Source: a virus
Strand: one strand, 5' to 3'
Length of the DNA stretch: 64,000 bases
Virus record (IMG/VR): IMGVR_UViG_3300027714_000011
Coordinates: 1 to 64,000 of that record
Positions 17,094-25,064 of this stretch are shown piece after piece. Numbering within the stretch: position 1 is the first letter of the stretch; every line of letters starts with the position of its first letter. Below the pieces are notes generated by a model that worked only from the letters and a program-made list of their open reading frames with translations, was not told the origin of the DNA and made no database searches. The position numbers and the translations under genes are program-made.

Positions 17094-20000
17094 ATGGCAT
17101 CATACACTACATATTGGAGCGCTTCGAGAAGTGAAATAAGATACAGGAATACCTATCAAAATACTGCGATAGATCAAACTTATAGTAGGTCTACTTCCCA
17201 TACTACAAGGGTCTATTACAACACGTCATGGACTGCTAACGCAACAACGTCATGGACTGCTAACGTGACCACCGAATGGGCCACTTCATATTCAGCATCT
17301 AAGTCTACAACGACTACGTTTAATACATCTAAGTCTACAACGACTACGTTTAATACATCTAAGTCTACAACGACTACGTTTAATACATCTAAGGCCACCA
17401 CTACAGCATGGACTGCAAGTAGAAATACTAGTAGAGCTACTACAACTACATATATTACATCTAAGGCAACCACTACGGCGTGGACTGCAAAACGTAATAC
17501 AACTAGAGCAACGACGACTTCATGGACTACTTCTTGGAATACTTCTAAGGCTACAACGACTTCGTACAGCACATCTAGAAACACAACGACTTCGTATAAT
17601 ACAACGCATTCAACTACTACATCATATAGCACTTATTGGAATACAGCTAGAAATACAACTAGGAGTACTAGTAAAAGTACCTCAACTACATGGTCAACTA
17701 GTCAAAGCACATCGCATTCAACGACTACGTCGTATACGACTTATTATAATACTAGTAAATCAACGACTACGACATATAACACAACATATAACACAACTAG
17801 GGGAACTAATAGAGGAACTAGTAAAACTACCACAACGACATGGTCAACTAGCCAATCTACTAAGCGTTCAACGACTACATCATATACGACTTATTATAAT
17901 ACTAGTAGAGCAACAACTACTGCATGGACTACGTCATGGACAACTACCTTTCAAACTAACAAAGGTACATCGCGTTCAACAACGACTACGTTTAACACTA
18001 GTAGATCAACGACTACGACATATAACACAACATATAACACAACTAGAGGTACATCTAGGGGAACTAGTAAATCTACAGGGACTACTTGGTCAACTAGCCA
18101 ATCTACTAAGCATTCAACGACTACTTCGTATACGACTTATTATAATACTAGTAGAGCAACAACTACTTCATGGACTACTTCATGGGTAACTACTTTTGGA
18201 ACTAGTAGAGGTACATCACATTCGACAACAACTACGTTTAATACTAACCAATCAACTAGTAAATCTACAACTACGAAGTATACTACGTATTACAATACGA
18301 GTAGAGGTACATCTAGAGGAACTAGTAAATCTACAACAACCACGTGGGCAACAAGTAGAGGTACATCACATTCAACGACTACGTCTTATACAACTACGTT
18401 TAATACTAGTAAATCAACGACTACGACGTTTAATACAACATATAACACGGCTAGAGGTACATCTAGGGGAACTAGTAAATCTACCACAACTACATGGTCA
18501 ACTAGTCAAAGTACTAAGCATTCAACGACTACTTCGTATACGACTTATTATAACACTAGTAAAGCAACGACGACTTCATGGACTACATCATGGACAACTA
18601 CTTTTGGAACTAGTAGAGGTACATCGCACTCGACAACGACTACGTTTAATACTAACCAATCAACTAGTAAATCTACAACTACGAAGTATACTACGTATTA
18701 CAATACGAGTAGAGGTACATCTAGAGGAACTAGTAAATCTACCACAACTACATGGGCAACTAGTAGAGGTACATCACATTCAACGACTACATCTTATACA
18801 ACTACGTTTAATACTAACCAATCAACAACGACTGCATGGACTACTTCATGGGTAACTACTTTTGGAACTAGTAGAGGTACATCACATTCGACAACAACTA
18901 CGTTTAATACTTCATGGCAAACAAGTAGAGCTACAACAACATCTTATACTACTTCATGGACTACATATTACAATACAAGTAGAAGTACAGAACATTCAAC
19001 TACTACATCGTATACGACTAAGTTTAACACTAGTAACTCAACGACGACTTCATGGACTACTTCATGGGTAACTACTTTTGGAACTAGTAGAGGTACATCG
19101 CATGCAACGACTACTGTATGGACTACTTCATGGCAAACGAGTAGAGCTACAACAACAGCTTATACTACTTCATGGACTACATATTACAATACAAGTAGAA
19201 GTACAGAACATTCGACAACAACCGTATTCAATACAACATGGTCAACAAGTAAAGCTACAACAACAGCTTATACTACTTCATGGACTACGACATTTAATAC
19301 TAATCAAAGTACAAAACATTCAACTACTACGTCTTATACAACTACGTTTAATACTAGTAAATCAACGACTACGTCATATACTACTTCGTGGACCACGACG
19401 TTTAATACGAATAAATCTACTAGTCATTCAACGACTACTGTGTATACAACTAGTTGGAATACATCTAGGGGAACAAGTAGAGGTACGGAGCATTCAACAA
19501 CAACCACATTTAACACTAATCAGTCTACTGAACATAGTACAACTACAACATACTCGACATCGTGGACGACTTCATGGAACACTAGTCAATCCACTAGTCA
19601 TTCAACGACACATAGTACAACTACTATTTGGGGTACTTCTTTAGGAACAAGTAGATCTACTAATCACTCAACGACAACAACATGGACAACATATTGGAAT
19701 ACTAGTCGAGTTGAGTCGCGTAACACTACGACTACGTGGGTGACACAAGATCAAACAAGTCAGTCAACTGTAACTGAGTGGACAACTTCATGGACAACTT
19801 CATGGAACACAAGTCAATCTACGGTAACTACGTGGACAACTTCATGGACAACTTCATGGAAAACAAGTCAATCTACTAATAAAAGTACAATGACTACGTG
19901 GAACACAACTAAGTCTACTGCGACAGTGTATACAACATCTAGAGTTACTTCTACAACGTGGAATACAAGTCAGTCAACTAATAAAAATACGACAACAACA

Positions 20001-20222
20001 TGGTCGACTTTATATGATGTGACTACTACTTGGACCACGTCTTGGAACACCACTACTACATGGAATACAACTAAAGCTACCACTACCAATTGGACAACGA
20101 GTTATTCAACTGAATACGAAGCAAGAAGAACATGGTATGGAAAAGTCCACACAGGACATGAGATATTCCCTTACGCTACAGTACAACAGTGGAGAGTCAA
20201 TTCTTATTTAGGTCGACCATAG
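17094..20222 (+). CDS. Second Thr-rich repeat protein, without Hint domain
   Basis: A 1042-residue partner of the preceding gene, 39 nt downstream. A 45-residue N-terminal segment (MASYTTYWSASRSEIRYRNT and on) leads into the same type of ten-residue repeats, for example STTTTFNTSK in perfect tandem near residues 70-99. Segments such as YNTSRGTSRGTSKSTTTTWA recur many times. Proline is absent until the last 30 residues, and acidic residues are few, so the shaft is strongly basic. The C-terminus changes to ordinary sequence (EARRTWYGKVHTGHEIFPYA). No family is recognised. The alternating Thr/aromatic pattern would suit a beta-solenoid or stacked-strand fibre, and the Ser/Thr density would suit O-glycosylation. 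Both are inferences. Confidence 0.8.
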   Translation: MASYTTYWSASRSEIRYRNTYQNTAIDQTYSRSTSHTTRVYYNTSWTANATTSWTANVTTEWATSYSASKSTTTTFNTSKSTTTTFNTSKSTTTTFNTSKATTTAWTASRNTSRATTTTYITSKATTTAWTAKRNTTRATTTSWTTSWNTSKATTTSYSTSRNTTTSYNTTHSTTTSYSTYWNTARNTTRSTSKSTSTTWSTSQSTSHSTTTSYTTYYNTSKSTTTTYNTTYNTTRGTNRGTSKTTTTTWSTSQSTKRSTTTSYTTYYNTSRATTTAWTTSWTTTFQTNKGTSRSTTTTFNTSRSTTTTYNTTYNTTRGTSRGTSKSTGTTWSTSQSTKHSTTTSYTTYYNTSRATTTSWTTSWVTTFGTSRGTSHSTTTTFNTNQSTSKSTTTKYTTYYNTSRGTSRGTSKSTTTTWATSRGTSHSTTTSYTTTFNTSKSTTTTFNTTYNTARGTSRGTSKSTTTTWSTSQSTKHSTTTSYTTYYNTSKATTTSWTTSWTTTFGTSRGTSHSTTTTFNTNQSTSKSTTTKYTTYYNTSRGTSRGTSKSTTTTWATSRGTSHSTTTSYTTTFNTNQSTTTAWTTSWVTTFGTSRGTSHSTTTTFNTSWQTSRATTTSYTTSWTTYYNTSRSTEHSTTTSYTTKFNTSNSTTTSWTTSWVTTFGTSRGTSHATTTVWTTSWQTSRATTTAYTTSWTTYYNTSRSTEHSTTTVFNTTWSTSKATTTAYTTSWTTTFNTNQSTKHSTTTSYTTTFNTSKSTTTSYTTSWTTTFNTNKSTSHSTTTVYTTSWNTSRGTSRGTEHSTTTTFNTNQSTEHSTTTTYSTSWTTSWNTSQSTSHSTTHSTTTIWGTSLGTSRSTNHSTTTTWTTYWNTSRVESRNTTTTWVTQDQTSQSTVTEWTTSWTTSWNTSQSTVTTWTTSWTTSWKTSQSTNKSTMTTWNTTKSTATVYTTSRVTSTTWNTSQSTNKNTTTTWSTLYDVTTTWTTSWNTTTTWNTTKATTTNWTTSYSTEYEARRTWYGKVHTGHEIFPYATVQQWRVNSYLGRP
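17301..17390 (+). repeat. Three exact 30-base tandem repeats
   Basis: Three identical 30-base copies (17301-17330, 17331-17360, 17361-17390) that each encode the ten-residue unit KSTTTTFNTS. Elsewhere in the gene the same peptide is written with other Thr codons (ACT, ACA, ACG, ACC), so these copies are recent and the peptide pattern is what is kept. Confidence 0.92.
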
Positions 20223-20296
20223 TCTGCTAAAATAATTTAGATAAATAATTAAACAAACTCTAATTTGTTTGTATAACTATTAAATTATTTTAACAT

Positions 20297-21208
20297 ATGG
20301 AAATGTTTAACAAAAAGGTTCTTAAGGAAAGAATAGGACCTCTTAAGAAAAACGATAAACTTAACGCACTCGAACAAGTAGAGAGATACGTACTTAGAAA
20401 ATGTAAAGAACTTGGATTAGAACATAGTTATGATGTAATAGCAGAAGAGATGCCATACTTTAAAACTATGGGATATACTGAATATGCTACGTGTTTTATG
20501 TTACAGCCCTTAAATTTAAAAATGAGAACTGCTCAGATCAATGATGCATATCACGATAACGTGGATAATGTATCAGATTGGGCTGGTTATTTTAGAGCAA
20601 ATGTTCAAGATAAGGTTGCTAATAAATATCAATCTCGTAAAGAGAATTTTAGTCAATGGCCTGCAAAACCAGTTTTAGTAGTTTTACCAGGATCTAATAA
20701 ACTTAAATCAAACTGTTGTTTAAATAAATTAATAAAGGTTGCTGAAGAAAACAAAGGTAACATTTATTTTAAACCGCATCCTATCACAACACATGCTGTA
20801 ATAGGCGAAATTAAAGATTTATTTGGTGAAGAATCTATTTTACCAAGAGACATTGATCTTTATCACTTCATGCAACAAGCCGAAACAGTATACACTACAC
20901 ATATTAGCGAAAGTGCATTATATTCTTTAGTGTTGGGAAAAACAGTAGAACCAATAGATGTTTGGAACAATGTACATCAAGGTTCATTTTATACTGTAAA
21001 TTCTGCACTATTTGATAATGCTAGCAATGTTGATGAATGGATAAATAGAGTTTTTTCTAGTCCTAAATCAGGTATTATTAATCCAGCATTGGATACGGAT
21101 TGGAAAGATAAAGTAGATAAGTACATGACATATATGTACGAAAAAAGAGAATTCTATAAAGGATGGTTTTTGGACCTTCCACCTAAAGTAAAACGTAACA
21201 AAGATTAA
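20297..21208 (+). CDS. Glycosyltransferase-like protein (GT-B, capsule-synthesis type)
   Basis: A 303-residue protein. The C-terminal half shows a GT-B-like donor domain: PVLVVLPGSNKLKSN (beta strand and loop), NIYFKPHPITTHAVI, a KPHP motif seen in capsule polysaccharide and CDP-glycerol-type transferases, then ISESALYSLVLGKTVEPIDV, the usual place of the acidic/Ser nucleotide-binding loop. The N-terminal half is helical and not recognised. The gene follows the Thr-rich genes and precedes a HAD phosphatase and an ATP-grasp protein, so the group may make or attach a modification to the fibres. Family call moderate, substrate unknown. Confidence 0.55.
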   Translation: MEMFNKKVLKERIGPLKKNDKLNALEQVERYVLRKCKELGLEHSYDVIAEEMPYFKTMGYTEYATCFMLQPLNLKMRTAQINDAYHDNVDNVSDWAGYFRANVQDKVANKYQSRKENFSQWPAKPVLVVLPGSNKLKSNCCLNKLIKVAEENKGNIYFKPHPITTHAVIGEIKDLFGEESILPRDIDLYHFMQQAETVYTTHISESALYSLVLGKTVEPIDVWNNVHQGSFYTVNSALFDNASNVDEWINRVFSSPKSGIINPALDTDWKDKVDKYMTYMYEKREFYKGWFLDLPPKVKRNKD

Positions 21209-21217
21209 ACCAAAAAA

Positions 21218-21646
21218 ATGCAAAGAAACATTAAATTTAATGAGAATGTCGGAGATGATGGACACTTGGTATCACCAGTATTAAAGAATGGTTGCAAAAA
21301 CTATCTAATCGATATTGATGGAACTATTACAGATGACGTACCAAATGAAGAGCCAGAGAGAATGGCAGTAGTTCAACCTTATAAAGATTCTGTAGAAACA
21401 CTTAACAGGTGGTATGACGAAGGTCATATTGTAACCTTCTTTACATCAAGAACTGAAGAAGTTAGAGATATCACAGAAACATGGTTAAATGAGCACGGTT
21501 ATAAGTATCATGGTTTATTAATGGGCAAACCTAGGGGTGGTAATTACCATTGGGTTGATAATCACATTGTCAAAGGAACTAGATATGAAGGTGTTTGGTC
21601 TGACCTAGTAAAAGAAGAAAGAATGATAGAAGTCTTTCCTTCATAG
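21218..21646 (+). CDS. HAD-superfamily phosphatase
   Basis: A 142-residue protein with HAD motif I LIDIDGTIT (Asp32 and Asp34), motif II in FFTSRTEE and a late WVDNH acidic region. It lacks a cap domain, so it probably acts on a small or polymeric phosphate ester such as a sugar phosphate. It lies 9 nt after the glycosyltransferase-like gene and 11 nt before the ATP-grasp gene, which suggests one operon. Confidence 0.78.
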   Translation: MQRNIKFNENVGDDGHLVSPVLKNGCKNYLIDIDGTITDDVPNEEPERMAVVQPYKDSVETLNRWYDEGHIVTFFTSRTEEVRDITETWLNEHGYKYHGLLMGKPRGGNYHWVDNHIVKGTRYEGVWSDLVKEERMIEVFPS

Positions 21647-21654
21647 ATATATAA
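21646..21654 (+). promoter_or_regulatory. GATATATAA motif against the start codon
   Basis: An exact copy that shares its G with the TAG stop of the HAD gene and lies 3 nt before the next ATG. The 22 bases from this stop through the first codons of the next gene are identical to 24579-24600. If it is a promoter, the transcript would be almost or fully leaderless. Confidence 0.45.
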
Positions 21655-21657
21655 TAC

Positions 21658-22623
21658 ATGAAGAAGATACGCACATTTAATGATTTTATCAACGAAGCTG
21701 AGGAAGCTCAAGATCTACATAAGATTTATTTAGCATTTGATCCAGATTTGGGACATCGTTTCTGGTCTTATAAAGATTTTGCTGGCGATAAGTTTTTTAT
21801 CAGATTAACACCTGAGACATATAAGGATATAGAAATAAATAAGGATTATCCAGTTCTTACTTATAATTCAGATACTGTGCAAATGTTAATTGATAAGGAT
21901 CTTATTAGTACTGATAATGTGTATAACCTTCCAGAATTTATTAAAAATTCAGGATCTAAGAAAGAATTTCATAAAATAGTTGATGGTGATGATAACATCC
22001 CTAAAACTACAAGTGATCAAGATGATGCAATTAAACTTTTAGGATTTCCAATTATTGCAAAACCAGCAGAAGGACATTCTGGAATTGGTATTGTTATTAT
22101 GAAAGATCAAAAGGAATGGGATGCTACAGACCACGATAAGTTGGATGTGTATTCTCAGTATGTAGATAAAAAATCAGAGCACAGATTCTTTACATTTAAA
22201 GGAGAACCTTTCTTTTGGCAAGAAAGACAACCTACAAATGATAAGTCTAAGAATGGTGGTGGTAATCCAGACGAAAAAATGGGATTCAATTATATTAAAA
22301 GAAACTCTGATAAAACACCACAAAAATATAGAGATCTAATAAAGAGATTTGGTGCAATGTTCTCAGATTTACCTTATATATGTTTTGATATAATGGAAGA
22401 TCAAGATGGTAAATTATACATCATTGAAAGTAACAGTATGCCAGGTGTGCCGTTCGATGCAACTGTTGCAATATATAGAACTCTATTTAATGACTTTTAT
22501 AAAAGAGGCGTGGACGGAAAAACAGATTTAAAATTAAAAGAATATTCGGATTTTATGTGTAAGAAATCAATGACACTTGATGGTGGAGATAGATTTAAAT
22601 TAGGCACAGATCTAGAAGATTAA
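21658..22623 (+). CDS. ATP-grasp ligase with capsid-targeting-like N-terminus
   Basis: A 321-residue protein of the ATP-grasp superfamily (RimK/glutathione-synthetase-like). The ATP-binding strand is GFPIIAKPAEGHSGIG (129-144) with Lys135, and the metal-binding end is ICFDIMEDQDGKLYIIESNS with Glu257 and Asn259. Such enzymes join a carboxylate to an amine through an acyl phosphate, often on peptides. The N-terminus MKKIRTFNDFINEAEE matches the pattern of T4 capsid-targeting peptides (MKTYQEFIAEA) including an I-x-E/A cleavage site at 13/14. It may therefore be packaged in the head (inference). Substrate unknown. Confidence 0.75.
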   Translation: MKKIRTFNDFINEAEEAQDLHKIYLAFDPDLGHRFWSYKDFAGDKFFIRLTPETYKDIEINKDYPVLTYNSDTVQMLIDKDLISTDNVYNLPEFIKNSGSKKEFHKIVDGDDNIPKTTSDQDDAIKLLGFPIIAKPAEGHSGIGIVIMKDQKEWDATDHDKLDVYSQYVDKKSEHRFFTFKGEPFFWQERQPTNDKSKNGGGNPDEKMGFNYIKRNSDKTPQKYRDLIKRFGAMFSDLPYICFDIMEDQDGKLYIIESNSMPGVPFDATVAIYRTLFNDFYKRGVDGKTDLKLKEYSDFMCKKSMTLDGGDRFKLGTDLED

Positions 22624-22656
22624 TAAAAAGATAAATAGAATTTAAAAAATAAAGTT

Positions 22657-22899
22657 ATGTCAGAGCCAAATATGAATTGTATGATCGTTAACGTGTGGAT
22701 TCACCACATGCAAATAGACGAATTGTTTGATTTTCTAAACGAGAGAATTAACAGTGCACCTTATTATTGGTTGAATGAAGCATCTGTGCCAACTTCAATT
22801 ACTGGAGGATATGTCATGATCTCATTGCCTTATAATTCTTATTCTCATTTATCTTCTAACAGAAACTGGGACGAAGCTCCTGGTTGGATAAAACAATAA
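22657..22899 (+). CDS. Hypothetical protein, 80 aa
   Basis: Not recognised. A small soluble protein with His, Trp and Tyr residues (VWIHHMQIDELFDFLN and YYWLNEASVPTSI). It begins 33 nt after the ATP-grasp gene with an A-rich leader. Confidence 0.6.
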   Translation: MSEPNMNCMIVNVWIHHMQIDELFDFLNERINSAPYYWLNEASVPTSITGGYVMISLPYNSYSHLSSNRNWDEAPGWIKQ

Positions 22900-22901
22900 A
22901 T

Positions 22902-23012
22902 ATGAAAAAACAGACAGAAATGAAAGCGTTCCTTTTAAATTATAAAGGAACTAAGTACAAAGCAGATACGTTAATAGGTATCGTTTGGAAGTTTATTACT
23001 AAGCGTAAATAA
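22902..23012 (+). CDS. Small basic peptide, 36 aa
   Basis: A short frame starting two bases after the previous stop: MKKQTEMKAFLLNYKGTKYK, then ADTLIGIVWKFITKRK. It is strongly basic with a hydrophobic helix (LIGIVWKFI), so it could be membrane-active or nucleic-acid binding. It is supported by tight spacing and by the terminator that follows at 23040; no homologue is recognised. Confidence 0.5.
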   Translation: MKKQTEMKAFLLNYKGTKYKADTLIGIVWKFITKRK

Positions 23013-23039
23013 ACAAAATTAAAAATTTAAGTATAAAGA

Positions 23040-23066
23040 ACGTCTAGATTATTCTAGGCGTTTTTT
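23040..23066 (+). terminator. Rho-independent terminator
   Basis: A 9-base stem with one T-G pair (23040-23048 with 23053-23061), a TTAT loop and six T residues. It is placed 20 nt before the exonuclease start. Confidence 0.88.
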
Positions 23067-23085
23067 AGGATTTAAACAATAATAT

Positions 23086-23820
23086 ATGTATACGTTAAGC
23101 GAACTTCAACAGATGATCTTTATCGACATCGAAACCAGTACTCAAAAACAAACGTTCCAGGAGGTCATAGATGATAACCCTGCTCTTGAAGAGTACTGGA
23201 ATATAAAGACTACACAACTTTTAGAAAATCAACCAGAAACACTCAAGGGCTTTACTGATCCGCATAAAATGTGGTCTCGCATGGCAGGACTTTATCCAGA
23301 ATGGGGTAAAATAGTTTGTATTTCTGTTGGTCAATTAAAGTTTGATGAAACAGGATTTCCTAATGATTTTAAAGCTATGTCATTCAGTGGAACCGATGAA
23401 GCTCAGATTCTTAAAGACTTCTCACAAACTGCTGCAAAAATCATGCAGAAATATCCAAAAATGAATTGGGTTGGTCACAATATAAAAGGATTTGATCTGC
23501 CTTATATTATTAAAAGATCATTAATCAATGCAGTACAAGTACCTTCGGCATTTCACTTACATAAACAAAAACCATGGGAAAACTGTCTCTTAGACACTCA
23601 AGATGTTTGGAAATTCGGTGGATGGAATTCTGCTAAATTAGGTTTGATTTCAGAATTATTAGGTATACCTTCTCCTAAAGATGCAATGTCAGGACCAGAA
23701 GTTAATGAATACTATTGGAATGATAGATTAGAAGAAATAAAAACATATTGCGAAAAGGATATTCAAGCTACCGCTAACATCATGCTTAAAATGTCAGGCA
23801 TGGATATAATCGTAAAGTAA
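23086..23820 (+). CDS. DnaQ-like 3'-5' exonuclease (PolB-exonuclease related)
   Basis: A 244-residue protein with the three DEDD exonuclease motifs: ExoI IFIDIETS (Asp14, Glu16), ExoII NWVGHNIKGFDLPYI and ExoIII YCEKDIQATAN, a Tyr-x3-Asp form. The order and spacing match the family of predicted exonucleases related to the proofreading domain of B-type polymerases. It carries no polymerase domain. It may trim or repair DNA in phage replication or recombination. It starts 20 nt after a terminator with no clear promoter motif. Confidence 0.85.
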   Translation: MYTLSELQQMIFIDIETSTQKQTFQEVIDDNPALEEYWNIKTTQLLENQPETLKGFTDPHKMWSRMAGLYPEWGKIVCISVGQLKFDETGFPNDFKAMSFSGTDEAQILKDFSQTAAKIMQKYPKMNWVGHNIKGFDLPYIIKRSLINAVQVPSAFHLHKQKPWENCLLDTQDVWKFGGWNSAKLGLISELLGIPSPKDAMSGPEVNEYYWNDRLEEIKTYCEKDIQATANIMLKMSGMDIIVK

Positions 23821-24017
23821 AACATAGAAAGCAATTCAACACATTTCGACATATCAATAGAGGTAGACAGTATGTGCAGATGGTATGCAACGAATATTTT
23901 TATTAGAGAATAATTGTTCGTAACTTTTAAAAATAAACAGCAAATGTCTTTCCCCTTTCAATATAAAGTTGTATATTAGTGGTATAATTAAAACAGAACC
24001 CTTTAACAGAATACGAT
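23821..24017 (+). other. Non-coding interval with regulatory repeats
   Basis: The longest gene-free gap of the window, 197 bases. It holds an 18-base string (23911-23928) that recurs at 29906-29923, the TATATTAG...TATAAT element at 23968-23988, and the first copy of a 22-base direct repeat at 23998-24019. No tRNA or reading frame of note is present. Confidence 0.7.
23968..23988 (+). promoter_or_regulatory. TATATTAGTGGTATAAT promoter-like element (copy 1)
   Basis: The downstream half of the five-copy element, with one base changed (GTGG for GTAG). The upstream TTATG box found 14 nt before the other four copies is missing here. The gene start follows 30 nt later. Confidence 0.6.
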
Positions 24018-24019
24018 AT
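23998..24019 (+). repeat. 22-base direct repeat, copy 1
   Basis: Begins ACCCTTTAACAGAATACGAT and overlaps the first two bases of the start codon of the 82-aa gene. It is identical to 24241-24262. The two copies are 243 bases apart, exactly 81 codons. Confidence 0.9.
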
Positions 24020-24266
24020 GGCAAAACAAACACCATTAGAATTTGCAAGAGAATTAGTAGAAAAACACCATGATGTATATCAACTTGAAAGTCTAGCTGT
24101 AGAGCATGCGTTATTAACAGTAGATGAAAAGTTTAAAAGTATTAAAGATTCTTTTGGTGGAAATACTAAAACTAGCATTAAGCTAATGAAGCTATCAAAA
24201 GCATATAAAGAATTATTAGAAGTTAAACAAATACTACATAACCCTTTAACAGAATACGATATATAA
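24018..24266 (+). CDS. Hypothetical protein, 82 aa, framed by a direct repeat
   Basis: Not recognised. A helical, basic-acidic protein (MAKQTPLEFARELVEKHHDV and on). Its last codons (NPLTEYDI) are written by the second copy of the 22-base repeat that also covers its own start. This could be the trace of a tandem gene duplication followed by loss of one copy. Confidence 0.65.
   Translation: MAKQTPLEFARELVEKHHDVYQLESLAVEHALLTVDEKFKSIKDSFGGNTKTSIKLMKLSKAYKELLEVKQILHNPLTEYDI
24241..24262 (+). repeat. 22-base direct repeat, copy 2
   Basis: Identical to 23998-24019. This copy codes for the C-terminus of the 82-aa protein. Confidence 0.9.
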
Positions 24267-24269
24267 AAC

Positions 24270-24581
24270 ATGAGCGATTTTAACGACGAAGACTTCAACA
24301 TGGACGACTTCATGAATGAAAGCAATAGCGATTTCGAAATGAAATTGGAAGAATACAGAGATAACATGATGTCTATTGCAATAAATGCAAACTATGATAA
24401 CATTAAAAAGAATGGAATCAATGAGTGGCACCTAAGACACTTGCATGAGGTAGAGCTTATAGATTTGGACAGAACATTCAAAATGATGATTGATTATTTT
24501 GAAGAACATGAAGATTATGAAAAGTGTGCATTTGTCTTAGAGCATCAAAAAAAGATAAGTTCTATTATTAAAGACATGTAG
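24270..24581 (+). CDS. Small helical protein of the phage E-Y-E-x-C family
   Basis: A 103-residue acidic protein. It starts with MSDFNDEDFNMDDFMNESN and ends in MIDYFEEHEDYEKCAFVLEH, the shared C-terminal pattern of this window's paralogue set (1188, 25844, 26398). The start lies three bases after the previous stop. Function unknown. Confidence 0.7.
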   Translation: MSDFNDEDFNMDDFMNESNSDFEMKLEEYRDNMMSIAINANYDNIKKNGINEWHLRHLHEVELIDLDRTFKMMIDYFEEHEDYEKCAFVLEHQKKISSIIKDM

Positions 24582-24589
24582 ATATATAA
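24581..24589 (+). promoter_or_regulatory. GATATATAA motif against the start codon
   Basis: An exact copy, 3 nt before the next ATG, in the same context as 21646: TAG stop, motif, TAC, then ATG and AAG AA. Confidence 0.45.
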
Positions 24590-24592
24590 TAC

Positions 24593-24853
24593 ATGAAGAA
24601 ACATATAAAATTATTTGAAGAGTTTAGAGCAGATCTTAAAGATGAAGATCCTCTATTAACTAAAGTAAGACACTTCGGTGGTTCTATTAAAAGTTTAGAT
24701 GATTGGTTACGTAATAAGATTGGTGAAACTAATCCTTATAAAGATACTATAATGGTCAATGGACCTCACATGGGTGAAAAAGATAATTCTCTGCCTTATC
24801 AGGATTTTCAAAATGGTAAGTCAGACTTAGTAAAGAATAAATATGGAAGATAA
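24593..24853 (+). CDS. Small protein with capsid-targeting-like N-terminus, 86 aa
   Basis: Not recognised beyond its first residues, MKKHIKLFEEFRADLKDED, which fit the MK-x-h-K-x-F-x-x-F signature shared by several proteins here. The rest is polar and probably loosely folded (PLLTKVRHFGGSIKSLDDWL). It may be a small internal head protein (inference). Confidence 0.6.
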   Translation: MKKHIKLFEEFRADLKDEDPLLTKVRHFGGSIKSLDDWLRNKIGETNPYKDTIMVNGPHMGEKDNSLPYQDFQNGKSDLVKNKYGR

Positions 24854-25064
24854 ATTAGCAAAAGAACTTATTGTTCAATTAAAAAGGATTGCAGACGCAT
24901 TAGAAAGTTCTAATAAAACATTAGAGACTTCTGAGAAACGATCGGTTATTCTAGAAAAACTACAAGAGAAAAACTTAAGAGCTGACTTAAGAGAAAAACT
25001 TAATATTGAAGAACCTACAACTAGACCATCCCCTAGATTAGAAAAAAATGATGGATCCGTATAA
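24843..25064 (+). CDS. Hypothetical coiled-coil protein, 73 aa
   Basis: A charged helical protein (LAKELIVQLKRIADALESSN, then KRSVILEKLQEKN) that ends in a Pro/Arg-rich tail. It overlaps the preceding gene by 11 bases and the J-domain gene by 17, in different frames, which suggests translational coupling. Function unknown. Confidence 0.6.
   Translation: MEDKLAKELIVQLKRIADALESSNKTLETSEKRSVILEKLQEKNLRADLREKLNIEEPTTRPSPRLEKNDGSV

Noticed and set aside
13419-20222. Repeats of about 30 bases that could suggest a CRISPR array or satellite DNA
   Set aside because: The repeats stay in one long open frame on the plus strand, vary at synonymous positions and have no unique spacers.
20251-20270. Possible terminator after the second Thr-rich gene
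   Set aside because: A 7-base A/T stem without a T run; too weak to call.
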